NCBI RefSeq assembly: GCF_016918035.1
Contig: NZ_JAERWK010000005.1
Span: 1 to 64,000, forward strand
Direction of reading: 5' to 3'
DNA length: 64,000 nt
DNA from: Nakamurella leprariae
GTDB lineage: Bacteria > Actinomycetota > Actinomycetes > Mycobacteriales > Nakamurellaceae
Shown one piece after another: positions 31,638-43,419 of this stretch. Positions within the stretch are counted from its first letter, which is position 1. Every line of letters begins with the position of its first letter. The position numbers and the translations under genes were made by a program. Under the pieces are notes generated by a model, which saw only the letters and a program-made list of their open reading frames with translations, was not told the origin of the DNA and did no database searches.

Positions 31638-33388
31638 CGGGTGCCTCCCAGCGGCGCAGGCAGATCGGTGACCCCGACGTCGACGACGGTGCGCTGTGCG
31701 GTCGGGTTGATCACGTCGAGCACGGGCTGCGGGTAGAACCCGAGCAGCAGCACCAACGCGACGAGGGGGCTGAGGATGGCGATCTCGCGGGCCCTGAGGT
31801 CCCCGAAGCGGAACCGGCGGGCCGACGCCTCGGTGCGGTGCCGGCCACCTGATGTGGCCGCGGCGGTGCTGACCGGCCGCACCGCGACGGCGGTCCCGCC
31901 GGCGGCGGGCGGCGCCGGCGGCACCGGTTCCGGCTCCGAGCCGGGACCGGCCGGCAGGTCCCCGGTCGGCTCGTCGAGCAGCACCGCCGACCCGCGCACC
32001 GGCCCGGTCATGACCCGCTGGAAGACCCACAGCATGTAGACCGCGGCGAGCACGATGCCCACCGTGGCCAGCACGGTCCACACCGGGATCCGCGGGAAAC
32101 TGCCGATGAGGACCAGGAACTCGGAGACGAACGAGTTGGTGCCGGGCACCGCGACGGTGGCCAGCGAGGCGAGCAGGAACAGCCCGCCGAGCACCGGCGC
32201 GACCTTCCAGACCCCGCCGTAATCGGTCACCGAGCGGGAGCCGCCCCGACTCACCAGCATCCCCACGAGCAGGAACAGCAGCCCGGTGGCGATGCCGTGG
32301 TTGACCATGTACAGCACCGCCCCGGAGATCGCGGTGGTGGTGAAGGCGAAGACCCCCAGCGCGATGAAGCCGAAGTGGGCGATCGAGGTCCAGGTGACGA
32401 ACCGTTTCAGGTCGGTCTGCCCGGCGGCCACGACCGCGCCGTACAGGACACCGAGCACGGCCAGCAGCAGCAGCAACCAGGCCAGCTCCCGGGATGCCGC
32501 CGGCAGCAACGGCAGGCAGATCCGCAGGAACCCGAACGTGCCCACCTTGTCCAGCACGCCGACCAGCAGCACACCCGTCCCGGTCGGCGCCTCGGCGCCC
32601 GCGTCCGGCAGCCAGGTGTGCAGCGGCACCAACGGCGCCTTGATCGCGAAGGCGATGGCGAACCCGGCGAAGATCCACAGCTGACTCGACAGCGGGATCT
32701 GGTCGGCGATCTCGCGCAGCGTGGCGAAGTCCAGCGTGCCGGACCGGCCCTGCTCGGCCAGCACCCGGCCGGAGGCCACGTACAGCCCGATGACCGAGGC
32801 CAGCATGAGCAGGCCACCCAGCAGGCTGTACAGGAAGAACTTCATCGCCGCGGCCTGCCGGCGCGGCCCACCGAAGCCGCCCACCAGGAAGTACATCGGG
32901 ATGAGCATGACCTCGAACATCACGTAGAACAGGAACACGTCGGTCGCGGCGAACACGCCGACCATGGCCGACTGCAGGGCCAGCAGCAGCGCGAAGTAGC
33001 CGCCGAAGGTGCGGCCCTGCGGCAGCCGCTCCTCCCACGAGGCCAGCAGCACGATCGGCACCAGCACGGCGATGAGCGCGATCATCACCAGCGAGAAGCC
33101 GTCCAGCCCCAGCGAGAACCGCACGCCGAAGGCGGGGATCCAGTCGAACGAGGTGGTCTGCGCGAACAGCGCGCCCTCCGACCCACCCCCGCTCGTCTGC
33201 CAGTTCCGGAAGCCGATCCAGGACAGCACCGCCAGCACCAGCTCGACCAGCGAGAACCCGAGTGCCAGTTGCTTCGTCGCCCGCGCCGGGGCGCCGCGGG
33301 CGGCCAGCAGGCCGACCACGGCCGCGCCCACCGCCGGCACCACCAGCATCACCAGCGGGAAGGGAACCTGATCCATGCCGGTGTTCAT
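31634..33388 (-). CDS. nuoM: NADH-quinone oxidoreductase subunit M
   Basis: A 584-aa antiporter-like subunit with about 14 helices. Conserved: FYVMFEVMLIPMYFLVG (with the proton-channel Glu), KAPLVPLHTWLPDAGAEAPT and DLKRFVTWTSIAHFGFI. A Pro/Ala/Glu-rich insertion of about 65 residues near residue 480-545 separates the last helices. It starts at ATG 33388, overlapping the nuoL stop, and ends overlapping nuoN. Confidence 0.96.
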   Translation of the reverse strand: MNTGMDQVPFPLVMLVVPAVGAAVVGLLAARGAPARATKQLALGFSLVELVLAVLSWIGFRNWQTSGGGSEGALFAQTTSFDWIPAFGVRFSLGLDGFSLVMIALIAVLVPIVLLASWEERLPQGRTFGGYFALLLALQSAMVGVFAATDVFLFYVMFEVMLIPMYFLVGGFGGPRRQAAAMKFFLYSLLGGLLMLASVIGLYVASGRVLAEQGRSGTLDFATLREIADQIPLSSQLWIFAGFAIAFAIKAPLVPLHTWLPDAGAEAPTGTGVLLVGVLDKVGTFGFLRICLPLLPAASRELAWLLLLLAVLGVLYGAVVAAGQTDLKRFVTWTSIAHFGFIALGVFAFTTTAISGAVLYMVNHGIATGLLFLLVGMLVSRGGSRSVTDYGGVWKVAPVLGGLFLLASLATVAVPGTNSFVSEFLVLIGSFPRIPVWTVLATVGIVLAAVYMLWVFQRVMTGPVRGSAVLLDEPTGDLPAGPGSEPEPVPPAPPAAGGTAVAVRPVSTAAATSGGRHRTEASARRFRFGDLRAREIAILSPLVALVLLLGFYPQPVLDVINPTAQRTVVDVGVTDLPAPLGGTR

Positions 33389-35325
33389 CCGACGCTCACC
33401 ACCATGACTGCTCCCACCACGAGGGCCACGCCGGCCAGCATCGACAGCGCGTAGGACCGGACGAACCCGTTCTGCCAGCGCCGCCACCACCCGGCCAGGC
33501 CGGACACCACCGTCGCGGTGCCGTGCACCGCTCCGTCCACACCACGCCGGTCGGCGACCAGCAGGCCGCGCATCAGCTCGACACCCGGCTTGGCGACCAA
33601 CGTCTCGTTGAGCCAGTTGCCGCCGACGTCGGCCCGGGCGAACGCGACGAGCGGACTGACCCGGGCCGGTGCGACCACCGGCACCGGCCGACGGCCGATC
33701 AGCAGCCAGGCCACCACGATGCCGGCCGCGATGACCACCAGGGTGGCGATCGTGATGACGATCGGCGCGACCGCCGGGTGCGGCTCCTCGAACGGGCCGA
33801 CCGACGGGGCCAGCCAGCCGGCCAGCCGGTCGCCCAGGGCCAGGAAGGCACCGGCGGCGACCGACCCGATGGCCAGCACGATCATCGGCCCGGTCATCAC
33901 CGGGGGCGGGTCGTGCGGGTGCACGGGCTCCGGTGCTCCGCCGCCCCCGGCCGCGATCGCCTCCCACCGCGGCCGGCCCAGGAACGTCATGATCATCAGC
34001 CGGGTCATGTAGAACGCGGTCAGCCCGGCGCCGAGCAGCGCCGCCGTCCCCATGATCACGCCCTGCGTGCCACCGGCCGCGTACGCCGCCTCGATGATCG
34101 GGTCCTTGGACCAGAACCCGGACAGGAACGGGAATCCGATGAGGGCGAGGTACCCCAGCCCCATCGTCACGAAGGTGATCGGCATCCGCCGGGCCAGCCC
34201 GCCGTAGTGCCGCATGTCCACGTCGTCGCGCATCGCGTGCATCACCGAGCCGGCGCCCAGGAACAGTCCGGCCTTGAAGAAGCCGTGGGTGAGCAGGTGC
34301 AGGATGCCCAGTGCGTACACGCCGGCGCCGAGCCCGACGGCCAGGAACATGTAGCCGATCTGGGACACCGTCGAGTAGGCCAGCACCTTCTTGATGTCGT
34401 CCTTGGCGCAGCCGGCGATGCAGCCCAGCAGCAGCGTCACGGTGCCGACGATGGCCACCACCAGCCGCCCGTCCGGGGTCAGGTCGTAGATCGGGGCGCA
34501 CCGCGCGATCAGGTACACCCCCGCGGTGACCATGGTCGCCGCATGGATGAGCGCCGACACCGGCGTCGGGCCCTCCATGGCGTCCGGCAACCAGGCCTGC
34601 AGCGGGACCTGCCCGGACTTGCCGCACGCGCCCAACAGCAGCAGCAACGCGATCCCGGTGACCACACCGGGACTCTCGGCGGCCAGCTCGCCGATCCGAT
34701 CGAACACCCCGGTGTAGGTGACGGTGCCGAACTCGGCGAACATCCAGAAGATGGCCAGGGCCAGGCCGACGTCGCCGACCCGGTTCATCACGAAGGCCTT
34801 CTTCGCCGCGGTCGCCGCCGCCGGCCGGTCCGACCAGAACCCGATCAGCAGGTAGGACGCGAGACCCACGCCCTCCCAGCCGAAGTAGAGCGTCACGAAC
34901 GAGTTGCCCAGCACCAGCAGCAGCATCGCGGCGACGAACAGGTTCAGGTAGGCGAAGAACTTCCGCCGGTCGGCGTCGTGGCTCATGTAGCCGATCGAGT
35001 AGATGTGGATGAGCGCGCCCACCCCGGTGATCAGCAGCGCGAAGGTCAGCGCCAGCGGGTCGATCAGCAGGCCCAGCGGCACGTCGAACGAGCCGGTGTT
35101 CATCCAGGTGAACAGCTCGACCTCGCGGAAGCGTGCGTCGTCCGGCTGTCCCAGTGCGGTGGCGAACAGCACCACGGCGACCACGAACGCCGCGATCACC
35201 GTGGCGCAGCCGAGCAGGTGACCCCAGCGGTCGGTGCGGCGGCCCGCGAGCAGCAGGACGGCGGCCCCGAGGGCCGGCAGGGCGATGAGCAGGGCGGCGA
35301 GCACCCCGGTACCGGTTCCGGTCAT
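33385..35325 (-). CDS. nuoL: NADH-quinone oxidoreductase subunit L
   Basis: A 646-aa distal proton-pumping subunit. Conserved: YFGWEGVGLASYLLIGFW, GKSGQVPLQAWLPDAMEGPT and DDIKKVLAYSTVSQIGYMFLA; the C-terminal part holds the long lateral helix. Length is normal. The ATG at 35325 is 10 bases past the nuoK stop. The stop overlaps nuoM. Confidence 0.97.
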   Translation of the reverse strand: MTGTGTGVLAALLIALPALGAAVLLLAGRRTDRWGHLLGCATVIAAFVVAVVLFATALGQPDDARFREVELFTWMNTGSFDVPLGLLIDPLALTFALLITGVGALIHIYSIGYMSHDADRRKFFAYLNLFVAAMLLLVLGNSFVTLYFGWEGVGLASYLLIGFWSDRPAAATAAKKAFVMNRVGDVGLALAIFWMFAEFGTVTYTGVFDRIGELAAESPGVVTGIALLLLLGACGKSGQVPLQAWLPDAMEGPTPVSALIHAATMVTAGVYLIARCAPIYDLTPDGRLVVAIVGTVTLLLGCIAGCAKDDIKKVLAYSTVSQIGYMFLAVGLGAGVYALGILHLLTHGFFKAGLFLGAGSVMHAMRDDVDMRHYGGLARRMPITFVTMGLGYLALIGFPFLSGFWSKDPIIEAAYAAGGTQGVIMGTAALLGAGLTAFYMTRLMIMTFLGRPRWEAIAAGGGGAPEPVHPHDPPPVMTGPMIVLAIGSVAAGAFLALGDRLAGWLAPSVGPFEEPHPAVAPIVITIATLVVIAAGIVVAWLLIGRRPVPVVAPARVSPLVAFARADVGGNWLNETLVAKPGVELMRGLLVADRRGVDGAVHGTATVVSGLAGWWRRWQNGFVRSYALSMLAGVALVVGAVMVVSVG

Positions 35326-35335
35326 GACCCCGTCC

Positions 35336-35632
35336 CTAGTACTTCAGCAGACTGGCGTCGTCGACCGAGGCGCTGCGGCGGCTCCGGAAGATCGCCATGA
35401 TGATCGCCAGGCCCACCACCACCTCGGCCGCCGCGACGACCATGACGAAGAAGGCCACCACCACCCCGTCGAGGTTCCCGTGCATCCGGGAGAACGTGAC
35501 CAGCGACAGGTTCACCGCGTTGAGCATCAGCTCGACGCACATGAAGACGACGATCGCGTTGCGGCGCACCAGCACCCCGACCGCGCCCACCCCGAACAGC
35601 AGCGCCGAGACCACCAGCCAGTGCGTGGTCAT
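35336..35632 (-). CDS. nuoK: NADH-quinone oxidoreductase subunit K
   Basis: A 98-aa subunit with three helices; the buried glutamates are in [13 protein letters not shown] and [11 protein letters not shown]. The ATG at 35632 overlaps the nuoJ stop by 4 bases. Confidence 0.97.
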   Translation of the reverse strand: MTTHWLVVSALLFGVGAVGVLVRRNAIVVFMCVELMLNAVNLSLVTFSRMHGNLDGVVVAFFVMVVAAAEVVVGLAIIMAIFRSRRSASVDDASLLKY

Positions 35633-36669
35633 CGGGGCTCCCGAGCCGACGAGCCGGTCCGGGCCGGCAGTCCCGCCGCACCCCCGAAGGGGTTGCTGCC
35701 GGCCGTCGCGCCGGAGGCGTCGGAGGTATCGGGCGGGGCGGTCGGGGCCGGATCGGCCGACGGGTCGTCGGGACGCGGCACCCCGGCGCCGGCCGCGGCG
35801 AGCCCCGGACCCGGCTGCCGGCTGGGCGGCGGCTGCGCGTCGGTGCTCGTGGACGGTGGCTCGCCGCCCAGCGGGACCAGGCTCTGGTGGCCGCGGAACC
35901 GCCGGGTCACCCGGTCGCTCTCGGACCGCTCCACCAGCGCCGAGACCGACCCCGGCGCCACCGATCCGTCCGGCAGCAGCGCGGGAGTGGCGTTGCTGGA
36001 GCTGGTGGCGAAGACCCCTGGACCGGGCAGCGGCGACATCCGGCCCGAGGCCATCCGGGCCCGGACCCGTTCCGGCTGCCGGGTGCGGGCCAGCGTCGAC
36101 TTCTCCACGTGGGTGAGCACCATGGCACCGACCGCGGCGGTGATGAGCAGCGCGCTGGTCAGCTCGAACGGGAACAGGAAGTCGGTGAAGACCAGTTCGG
36201 CGATCGACCCGACCGCGCCGCGCAGGGCCAGCGCCTCGTCCAGCCCGACGGTGGGCAGGGCGTCCAGCGCCCGCAGCAGCCCCGTGGTGAGCAGTGCGAC
36301 CAGGGCGATGCCGACCAGGGCGGCGGCCACCCGCTGCCCCCGCAGCACCTCGAACACCGAGTCACCGGCGTCCCGCCCGGTCAGCATGAGCACGAACAGG
36401 AACAGCATCATGATCGCGCCGGTGTAGACGATGATCTGCACGAAGCCGAGGAACTCGGCCTGCTGCACCAGGTACGCGCAGCCCAGGCAGAGCATGGTCA
36501 GCACCAACCACAGCGCCGAGTGCACCGCGCCGCGGGACAGCACCATGCCGACCGCACCGAGCAGGGCCAGCGGTCCCAGGATCCAGAACGCGATCTGCTC
36601 GGCACCGGCCGTGCTGGCGACCGTGCTGGTGGTGTCGGTGATCTCGGCCAGGAACGGCAGCGCGCTCAC
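35629..36669 (-). CDS. nuoJ: NADH-quinone oxidoreductase subunit J with long disordered tail
   Basis: Residues 1-195 form the five-helix NuoJ core ([40 protein letters not shown]). The remaining ~150 residues are Pro/Ser/Ala/Asp-rich and predicted disordered, giving 346 aa against about 184 in E. coli. The start is GTG at 36669, overlapping the nuoI stop. Confidence 0.95.
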   Translation of the reverse strand: MSALPFLAEITDTTSTVASTAGAEQIAFWILGPLALLGAVGMVLSRGAVHSALWLVLTMLCLGCAYLVQQAEFLGFVQIIVYTGAIMMLFLFVLMLTGRDAGDSVFEVLRGQRVAAALVGIALVALLTTGLLRALDALPTVGLDEALALRGAVGSIAELVFTDFLFPFELTSALLITAAVGAMVLTHVEKSTLARTRQPERVRARMASGRMSPLPGPGVFATSSSNATPALLPDGSVAPGSVSALVERSESDRVTRRFRGHQSLVPLGGEPPSTSTDAQPPPSRQPGPGLAAAGAGVPRPDDPSADPAPTAPPDTSDASGATAGSNPFGGAAGLPARTGSSAREPR

Positions 36670-37331
36670 CGCGCACCCCCCGCCTGCCGGGTCTCCAGAT
36701 CACGCAGGAAGTCCGGCCCGTTGGCGTAGTAGTCCTGCTCGTCCCCCAGTCGCATCGGGTGCGGCGGCTGCTCCATGCCGTCGGCCAGCGGGGCCAGCAG
36801 CATGTCCTTGGTCCAGATCAGCCGCTGCCGTTCGTCGTCGGCCAGCTCGTACTCGTTGGTCATGGTCAGCGACCGGGTCGGGCAGGCCTCGATGCACAGC
36901 CCGCAGCCGATGCAGCGCAGGTAGTTGATCTGGTAGTTCTTCGCGTACCGCTCCCCGGGCGAGAACCGGGCTTCCTCGGTGTTGTCGGCGCCTTCGACGA
37001 AGATCGCGTCCGCCGGGCACGCCCAAGCGCACAGCTCGCAGCCGACGCACTTCTCCAGCCCGTCCGGATGCCGGTTCAGCTGGTGCCGGCCGTGGTACCG
37101 GGACGCCGGCGGGCGCGGGTTGCGCGGGTAGTCCTCGGTGACGACCGGCTTGAACATGGTCCGGAAGGTGACGCCGAACCCTTTCACCGGGTCCAGCGGG
37201 GAGTTGGACGGCGACGCCAGCGGCGTGCCGGGGACCGGCGCGGTGGCCGGCTCCGGCGGACCGGCCGGGACCGGCTGGCCGGCCCAGTCGTCCGGGACAC
37301 GTTCGGGCAGGCCGGGTTCGGACTCAGACAC
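36666..37331 (-). CDS. nuoI: NADH-quinone oxidoreductase subunit I
   Basis: A 221-aa ferredoxin-like subunit carrying clusters N6a and N6b. Two 4Fe-4S motifs are complete: [12 protein letters not shown] (Cys95, 98, 101, 105) and [12 protein letters not shown] (Cys140, 143, 146, 150). A Pro-rich tail of ~48 residues precedes the core. The GTG at 37331 overlaps the end of nuoH by 8 bases; no earlier start gives family sequence. Confidence 0.96.
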   Translation of the reverse strand: MSESEPGLPERVPDDWAGQPVPAGPPEPATAPVPGTPLASPSNSPLDPVKGFGVTFRTMFKPVVTEDYPRNPRPPASRYHGRHQLNRHPDGLEKCVGCELCAWACPADAIFVEGADNTEEARFSPGERYAKNYQINYLRCIGCGLCIEACPTRSLTMTNEYELADDERQRLIWTKDMLLAPLADGMEQPPHPMRLGDEQDYYANGPDFLRDLETRQAGGAR

Positions 37332-38727
37332 GCTCGCCTCCGGGGGTGGACGGGGCGCCGGCCGGGACCGGCTCGGTGCGAGAACTCGGCAGCGCAGCGG
37401 CATCGGGTCCGGCATCGGCGGTACGGTCCCGACGCGGTGGCGCCGGCGGCACCGCCAGGTCCAGCGGCGGCACCGGGTAGGAGCCGACCGATGCCGGCAC
37501 CACGGTGCCCGGGAGCACCCGGTCCTCCGGCGGGGTCGTCCCGGCCGGCGCGGCCGCCTGGCGCCGCCGGGCCGCCGACCGGGCGAAGAGCAGCCACACC
37601 ACGATGATCAGGACTGCGGTCGGGATGCCGACCCAGGCCAGCACGGCCCAGCCGGTCAGGTCGGTGGTGGTGTCCAGCACCCGGACGGTGCCGACCACGC
37701 CGATCCACACCAGGGAGATCGGTACCATCACCTTCCAGCCCAGACTCATGAACTGGTCGTAGCGGATCCGCGGCAGCGCCCCGCGGATCCAGACGAAGAA
37801 GAACATGAGCGCGAGCACCTTGATGAAGAACCAGAGCAGCGTCCACCAGCCCTCGTTCACCCCGGGGATGAGCGAGATCGGCCACGGGGCGCGCCATCCG
37901 CCCAGGAACAGGGTGGTGGCGATGGCCGAGACGTTGATCAGGTTGATGTACTCGGCCAGGAAGAACAGGCCGAAGCGCATCGACGAGTACTCGGTGTTGA
38001 ACCCACCGACCAGCTCCCCCTCGGCCTCGGCCAGGTCGAACGGCGCGCGGTTGGTCTCACCGACCATCGAGATGACGTAGACCACGAACGACACCGGCAG
38101 CAGCCAGACGTACCAGCCGCCCTCCTGCTGGTGCACGATCGCCGACGTCGACAGCGTCCCGGAGAGCAGGAACACCGCGACGAAGGACAGCCCCATGGCG
38201 ACCTCGTACGAGATCATCTGCGCGGCCGAGCGCAGCCCGCCGAGCAGCGGGTACGTCGATCCGGACGCCCAGCCGCCCAGCACGATGCCGTAGACGCCGA
38301 TCGAGGCCAGCGCGAAGGCGGCCAGTACCCCCACGTTGAGATCGGTGAGCTGCAGCGCGGTCTCGTGCCCGAACAGGGACACCGGCCCGCCCAGCGGGAT
38401 GATCGAGAAGATCAGGAAGGCCGGCACCGCACACATCACCGGGGCGGCGATGTAGACGAACAGGTCGGCCCGGGCCGGGATGATGCCCTCCTTGAAGTGC
38501 AGCTTCAGCGCGTCGGCCAGCGACTGCAGCAACCCGAAGGGGCCGTTCCAGTTCGGACCGGGGCGGTGCTGCATGCGGCCCACCACGCGCCGTTCGAACC
38601 AGATGGCGAACAGCGTCAGCAGCAGCAGGCCGGCGAAGATCATCACCGCCTTGATCAGGCTCAGCCAGACGGGATCCCCGGCCAGCAGCGGCTGCACCGA
38701 GCCGTCCGGACCCAGCAGCTCGTTCAT
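37324..38727 (-). CDS. nuoH: NADH-quinone oxidoreductase subunit H
   Basis: A 467-aa membrane subunit at the quinone-binding heel. Conserved: [25 protein letters not shown] (seen as [13 protein letters not shown] and [11 protein letters not shown]), [19 protein letters not shown] and the loop [16 protein letters not shown] Pro/Ala-rich tail of about 80 residues follows the last helix. The ATG at 38727 overlaps the nuoG stop. Confidence 0.96.
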   Translation of the reverse strand: MNELLGPDGSVQPLLAGDPVWLSLIKAVMIFAGLLLLTLFAIWFERRVVGRMQHRPGPNWNGPFGLLQSLADALKLHFKEGIIPARADLFVYIAAPVMCAVPAFLIFSIIPLGGPVSLFGHETALQLTDLNVGVLAAFALASIGVYGIVLGGWASGSTYPLLGGLRSAAQMISYEVAMGLSFVAVFLLSGTLSTSAIVHQQEGGWYVWLLPVSFVVYVISMVGETNRAPFDLAEAEGELVGGFNTEYSSMRFGLFFLAEYINLINVSAIATTLFLGGWRAPWPISLIPGVNEGWWTLLWFFIKVLALMFFFVWIRGALPRIRYDQFMSLGWKVMVPISLVWIGVVGTVRVLDTTTDLTGWAVLAWVGIPTAVLIIVVWLLFARSAARRRQAAAPAGTTPPEDRVLPGTVVPASVGSYPVPPLDLAVPPAPPRRDRTADAGPDAAALPSSRTEPVPAGAPSTPGGERV

Positions 38728-41279
38728 CGCGCCTCCCTACCGATCCCTGCCCCTGCCATCACCCGGACCGCATGTCCCGCGCTGGTCCCGATCCAGGCCG
38801 AGAGCGGCCGACCACCCACCCGAGCCGGCAGCCAGACCGCGTCGGTCCGCATCGGTTCGGTCACCGCCACCGGCAGGGTCAGCCCTCCGCCCGGGCCCCG
38901 AACGGTCACCGGCGCGCCGTCCACGACGCCGAGCGCCTGCGCGGACGCCGCCGACAGCCGGACCACCTCGGGCCGCGCGGTGCCGGCCAGCGCCGGCTCA
39001 CCGTCGGTCATCCGGCCACCGTCGAGCAGCGGTCGCCAGCTGGTGAGCACCTTGTCGTGCGGGGTCAGCCCGTGCGACTCGGGCGGCCCCGACCGGACCG
39101 GACCCGCCGGATCGATCGCGGCCGCGGTGCGCTCCGCCGGCCAGCCGCCCAGTCGGCCCAGCTCACCGGCTGCCGCGGCCGGGGTCTGGGTGTACAGGTC
39201 GACGTCCATCTCGACGCCGAGCGTGTCCAGCACGCGGCCCTCGTCGAGCCGGCCGACCTCCGGCAGCACCGCCGCGAACGGTCGCATCCGGCCCTCCCAG
39301 TTCATGAAGGCGCCAGGCTTCTCCGGCGCCGCGGCGACCGGCAGCACCACGTCGGCCAGTTCGGTCACCGCGCTCGCCCGGATCTCCAGACTGACCACGA
39401 AGGACGCCGCGGTCACCGCGGTGAGCGCCGCTCCCGGATCGGGCAGGTCGGCCGGGTCCACCCCGCCGATGACCAGCCCGGACAGGTCCCCGTCCCGCAC
39501 CGCGGCCAGGATGCCGCCCGTGTCCCGGCCCGGCGTCTCAGGCACGGGAACGCCCCAGGCCGCCTCGACCTCGGCTCGCGCCGCCGCGTCGGTGACCGGC
39601 CGCCCGCCGGGCAGCAGCGTCGGGAAGGCGCCCACCTCGAGCGCCCCGCGATCGCCGGCCCGCCGCGGCACCCAGCCGATCCGGGCCCCGGTCGCGTCGG
39701 CCAGCGTCTCCACCGCGGTGAGCAGGCCGGGCACCGCCGCCGCCCGCTCCCCGACCAGCAGCACCGCGCCGGCGCTGCGCAGGGCGGCGCCCAGCCGGTT
39801 GCGGGCGGCGGCGGCCGCCTCGCCCAGCCCGGTGTCGGCGGTGCCCTCACGCGTCAGCCCGGCCAGCACCGCCGGTTCGGTGCCGGGCGTGGCCGGCAAC
39901 AGTGTGCCGTCCAGCTTCTCCAGCCCGCGGGTGGCCAACGCGCCGACCGCGAACACGGCCAGACCCCGCGACCGCACGGCCTTGCGCAGCCGCAGGAAGA
40001 CGATGGGCGACTCGTCCTCCGGCTCGAAGCCGACCAGCAGCACGGCCGGCGCGTGCTCGAGCTCCTGGTGGGTGACACCGCCGCGCCCCGGGCCACGGCC
40101 GACCACCCGGCGGGCCAGGAAGCCCGCCTCCTCGGCACCGTTGTCCAGCACCGGCGTGTCGCGCACCCGGAAGTCGATGTCGTTGCTGCGCAGCGCGACC
40201 CGGGCGAACTTGGCGTACGCGTAGGCATCCGTGACGGACACGCGGCCGCCGGGCAGCACCCCGACACCTCCGGCGTCGCGGGCCTGCAGCAGCCCGCGGG
40301 CCGCCGCCGCCATGGCGTCCGTCCAGGACGCCGGGCGCAGCATCCCGTCGGCGTTCCGGACCAGCGGCTGGGTCAGCCGATCGCCCTGACGCAGGTAGGT
40401 GAACGCGAACCGGCCCTTGTCGCAGTTCCACTCCTCGTTGACCTGCGGGTCGTCCGCGGCCAGCCGCCGGGTGATACCACCGGCCCGCGAGTCGGTGCGC
40501 AGCGAACAGCCCGACGCGCAGTGCTCGCAGGTGGTCGGGGTGGAGACCAGGTCGAACGGCCGGGCCCGGAACCGGTACGCGGCCGAGGTCAGCGCCCCCA
40601 CCGGGCAGATCTGGATGGTGTTGCCGGAGAAGTAGCTCTGGAACGGCTCCGTGCGGTTGATCCCGATCTGCTGGGCCGACCCGCGCTCCAGCAGGTCGAT
40701 GAACCGGTCCCCGGCGATCTGCGCGGAGAACCGGGTGCAGCGCTGGCAGAGCACGCACCGCTCCCGGTCCAGCAGGATCTGGGTGGACACCGGGATCGGC
40801 TTGGTGAAGACCCGTTTCGGGTCACGCAGCCGGGAGGCCGACGGCCCGTTGGCCAAGGTCTGGTTCTGCAGCGGACACTCGCCGCCCTTGTCGCAGATCG
40901 GGCAGTCCAGCGGATGGTTCAGCAGCAGGAACTCCAGGTTGGACCGCTGCGCCTGCTCGGCCACCGGCGAGCTCAGCTGGGTGTTCACGACCATGCCGTC
41001 GGCGACCGTCTGGGTGCAGGCGGCCTGCGGCTTGGGCATCTTGCGGCCGCCCATCTCGACCTCGACCAGGCACTGCCGGCACGCCCCGACCGGGTCGAGC
41101 AACGGATGGTCGCAGAACCGTGGGATGGCGGTGCCGATGCGTTCGGCGGCCCGGATGACCAGCTCACCCTTGGGCGCGTCCACCTGGACGCCGTCGATGG
41201 TGAGCCGGACGTGGCCGGGCGGCGGCCCGGGCGGCTCCTGCTCGGGCGTGCCGGCCGGCGGGGTGGCGACCTGGGTCAT
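38724..41279 (-). CDS. nuoG: NADH-quinone oxidoreductase subunit G
   Basis: An 851-aa iron-sulfur subunit. The N-terminal 2Fe-2S domain ([20 protein letters not shown]) is followed by the His-Cys 4Fe-4S segment ([17 protein letters not shown]), then [10 protein letters not shown] and [22 protein letters not shown]...NCDKGRF set of four cysteines gives the extra N7 cluster, as in E. coli and Thermus. The rest is molybdopterin-oxidoreductase-like but serves as scaffold. The ATG at 41279 overlaps the nuoF stop. Confidence 0.96.
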   Translation of the reverse strand: MTQVATPPAGTPEQEPPGPPPGHVRLTIDGVQVDAPKGELVIRAAERIGTAIPRFCDHPLLDPVGACRQCLVEVEMGGRKMPKPQAACTQTVADGMVVNTQLSSPVAEQAQRSNLEFLLLNHPLDCPICDKGGECPLQNQTLANGPSASRLRDPKRVFTKPIPVSTQILLDRERCVLCQRCTRFSAQIAGDRFIDLLERGSAQQIGINRTEPFQSYFSGNTIQICPVGALTSAAYRFRARPFDLVSTPTTCEHCASGCSLRTDSRAGGITRRLAADDPQVNEEWNCDKGRFAFTYLRQGDRLTQPLVRNADGMLRPASWTDAMAAAARGLLQARDAGGVGVLPGGRVSVTDAYAYAKFARVALRSNDIDFRVRDTPVLDNGAEEAGFLARRVVGRGPGRGGVTHQELEHAPAVLLVGFEPEDESPIVFLRLRKAVRSRGLAVFAVGALATRGLEKLDGTLLPATPGTEPAVLAGLTREGTADTGLGEAAAAARNRLGAALRSAGAVLLVGERAAAVPGLLTAVETLADATGARIGWVPRRAGDRGALEVGAFPTLLPGGRPVTDAAARAEVEAAWGVPVPETPGRDTGGILAAVRDGDLSGLVIGGVDPADLPDPGAALTAVTAASFVVSLEIRASAVTELADVVLPVAAAPEKPGAFMNWEGRMRPFAAVLPEVGRLDEGRVLDTLGVEMDVDLYTQTPAAAAGELGRLGGWPAERTAAAIDPAGPVRSGPPESHGLTPHDKVLTSWRPLLDGGRMTDGEPALAGTARPEVVRLSAASAQALGVVDGAPVTVRGPGGGLTLPVAVTEPMRTDAVWLPARVGGRPLSAWIGTSAGHAVRVMAGAGIGREAR

Positions 41280-42655
41280 CGGTGCGCTCCCACCGTGCTG
41301 GTCCCGGTTCCGACGGTCCCGGCCCCGAGCGCGCGGTCGCCGACGAGCGGTGGCGTGACCCCGGTGACCAGATCCTCGTACTCCTGCCGGAACCACTTGA
41401 ACGACGACAGCACCGGCGTGGCGGCCGCATCACCCAGGGCGCAGAACGACCGGCCGGCGATGTTGGCCGCCGCGCTGGTCAGTGTGTCCAGGTCCTCGGC
41501 AGTGCCGTCGCCGGTGACGATCCGGTGCAGGATCTGCACCAGCCAGCCGGTGCCCTCCCGGCACGGGGTGCACTTGCCGCACGACTCGTGCTTGTAGAAC
41601 TCGAGCCACTTCCACACCGCCCACGGCACCGAGACGGTCTCGTTGAAGCACATCAGGGCGGTGGTGCCGAGCATGGAGCCGGCCGCGGCCACGTCGTCGA
41701 ACGACAGCGGGACGTCCAGGTGCTCGGCGGTGAAGATCGGCGTCGACGAGCCGCCCGGGGTGAAGAACTTCAGCGGGATGCCGTCCCGCATGCCGCCCGC
41801 ACTGTCCAGCAGCTGCCGCAGCGTGGTGCCCATCGGGGCCTCGTACTGCCCGGGCCGGGTGACGTGCCCGGACAGCGAGTAGATCTTCGAGCCGGGCGAC
41901 TTCTCGGTGCCCATCGAGCGGTACCAGTCGGCGCCGTGCAGCACGATCGGCGGGACCGAGCAGATGGTCTCCACGTTGTTCACCACGGTCGGCGAGGCGT
42001 AGAGACCGGCCACCGCCGGGAAGGGCGGCTTGAGTCGCGGCTGGCCGCGCCGGCCCTCCAGCGAGTCCAGCAGCGCGGTCTCCTCACCACAGATGTACGC
42101 CCCGGCCCCGGCGTGCACGACGATCTCCAGGTCGTAGCCGCTGCCGAGGATGTCCCGTCCCAGGTACCCGGCCGCCGTCGCCTCGCGTACCGCGCCGGCC
42201 AGCCGACGCAGGCAGTGCAGCGCCTCCCCCCGGACGTAGATCGCGCAGAACGGGGCGTTGATCGCGTAGCTGGTGATGATCGCGCCCTCGATGAGCGAGT
42301 GCGGGTCGGCCATCATCATCGGGATGTCCTTGCAGGTCCCGGGTTCGCCCTCGTCGGCGTTGATGACCAGGTACCGGGGCGTGGGTGCGGCCGGGTCGAA
42401 CGGCGGCAGGAACGACCACTTCATCCCGGTCGGGAACCCGGCCCCGCCCCGGCCGCGCAGGCCGGAGGCCTTGACCAGCTCGGTGACCCGGGCCGGTTCC
42501 ACACCCAAGGCCTTGGGCAGCGCCCGGTAGCCGCCCAGCTCCCGGTAGCTCGCCAGGGTCCAGGACTCGGGCGCCGCCCACCGGCGGGTGAGCACCGGGG
42601 TGAGCGGCGCACCGGCTCCGTCGACCGCGGTGGCTCCGACTGCGGTGTCAGCCAT
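41276..42655 (-). CDS. nuoF: NADH-quinone oxidoreductase subunit F
   Basis: A 459-aa NADH- and FMN-binding subunit where electrons enter. Motifs: GLRGRGGAGFPTGMKW (NADH/FMN), NADEGEPGTCKD, GAGAYICGEETALLDSLEG, and the N3 4Fe-4S site ESCGKCTPCREG plus a later Cys in RSFCALGD. The ATG at 42655 has GGGAG 8 bases upstream, 11 bases after the nuoE stop. Confidence 0.97.
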   Translation of the reverse strand: MADTAVGATAVDGAGAPLTPVLTRRWAAPESWTLASYRELGGYRALPKALGVEPARVTELVKASGLRGRGGAGFPTGMKWSFLPPFDPAAPTPRYLVINADEGEPGTCKDIPMMMADPHSLIEGAIITSYAINAPFCAIYVRGEALHCLRRLAGAVREATAAGYLGRDILGSGYDLEIVVHAGAGAYICGEETALLDSLEGRRGQPRLKPPFPAVAGLYASPTVVNNVETICSVPPIVLHGADWYRSMGTEKSPGSKIYSLSGHVTRPGQYEAPMGTTLRQLLDSAGGMRDGIPLKFFTPGGSSTPIFTAEHLDVPLSFDDVAAAGSMLGTTALMCFNETVSVPWAVWKWLEFYKHESCGKCTPCREGTGWLVQILHRIVTGDGTAEDLDTLTSAAANIAGRSFCALGDAAATPVLSSFKWFRQEYEDLVTGVTPPLVGDRALGAGTVGTGTSTVGAHR

Positions 42656-42666
42656 GGCAGGTCTCC

Positions 42667-43419
42667 CTACTTCTCCGGCAGCGGCGGGATGGGCACGTCG
42701 TCGCCCGGGGGTGCGTGCTGCCCGGTGCGTTCGGCGTCGCGGACGCCCCGGACGGTCGGCTCGGCCAGCGACGGCCCGGCCACCCGTTCGTCGGCGTCCG
42801 GGAAGATGCCGGCGATCTCCAGCTCGGCGGTGCGGAAGTTCCGCAGTGCCGGGCCGCGGGTCGGTGTGGGCGAGCCACCGGCCTGCAGGGCGAGCACGAG
42901 ATCCAGTGCGGAGTCCGGGGTCTGCTCGTCGAAGTACTCGTAGTCGACCTGCAGCACCGGGGCCAGGTCGCAGGCGGCCAGACACTCGGCGTGCTCGAGG
43001 GTGATCGTGCCCGGGGCGCCCGCCTCGGCCGGTTCACCCGTGGTCTCCTCGTGCCCGACACCCAGGTGCGCCGACAGCGTCGAGTAGATGGCGTCCCCGC
43101 CGAGCGCCGCACACAGCGTGTTGGTGCACACGCTGACCAGGTGCTCCCCGCAGGGGCGGCGCTTGTACATGGTGTAGAACGTTGCCACCGCCGACACCTC
43201 GGCCGCGGTGAGATCCAGCTGTTCCGCGCAGAAGTCGATCCCGGGCTGGGACACGCAGCCCTCCACCGACTGGACCAGGTGCAGCAGCGGGAGCAGCGCC
43301 GACCGGGCCACCGGGTACCGCCCGACGATCTCCTCGGCCCGCCGGTGGGTGAGCTCGTCGAACACCTGCCCGGTCTCCAGGAAGACCGGGACGCCGATGC
43401 GACCTTCCGTGTGACTCAT
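42667..43419 (-). CDS. nuoE: NADH-quinone oxidoreductase subunit E
   Basis: A 250-aa thioredoxin-like subunit with the N1a 2Fe-2S ligands Cys98, Cys103, Cys146 and Cys150. The C-terminal ~60 residues (after ALQAGGS) are a charged and Pro-rich extension not needed for the fold. The ATG at 43419 overlaps the nuoD stop by 4 bases. Confidence 0.96.
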   Translation of the reverse strand: MSHTEGRIGVPVFLETGQVFDELTHRRAEEIVGRYPVARSALLPLLHLVQSVEGCVSQPGIDFCAEQLDLTAAEVSAVATFYTMYKRRPCGEHLVSVCTNTLCAALGGDAIYSTLSAHLGVGHEETTGEPAEAGAPGTITLEHAECLAACDLAPVLQVDYEYFDEQTPDSALDLVLALQAGGSPTPTRGPALRNFRTAELEIAGIFPDADERVAGPSLAEPTVRGVRDAERTGQHAPPGDDVPIPPLPEK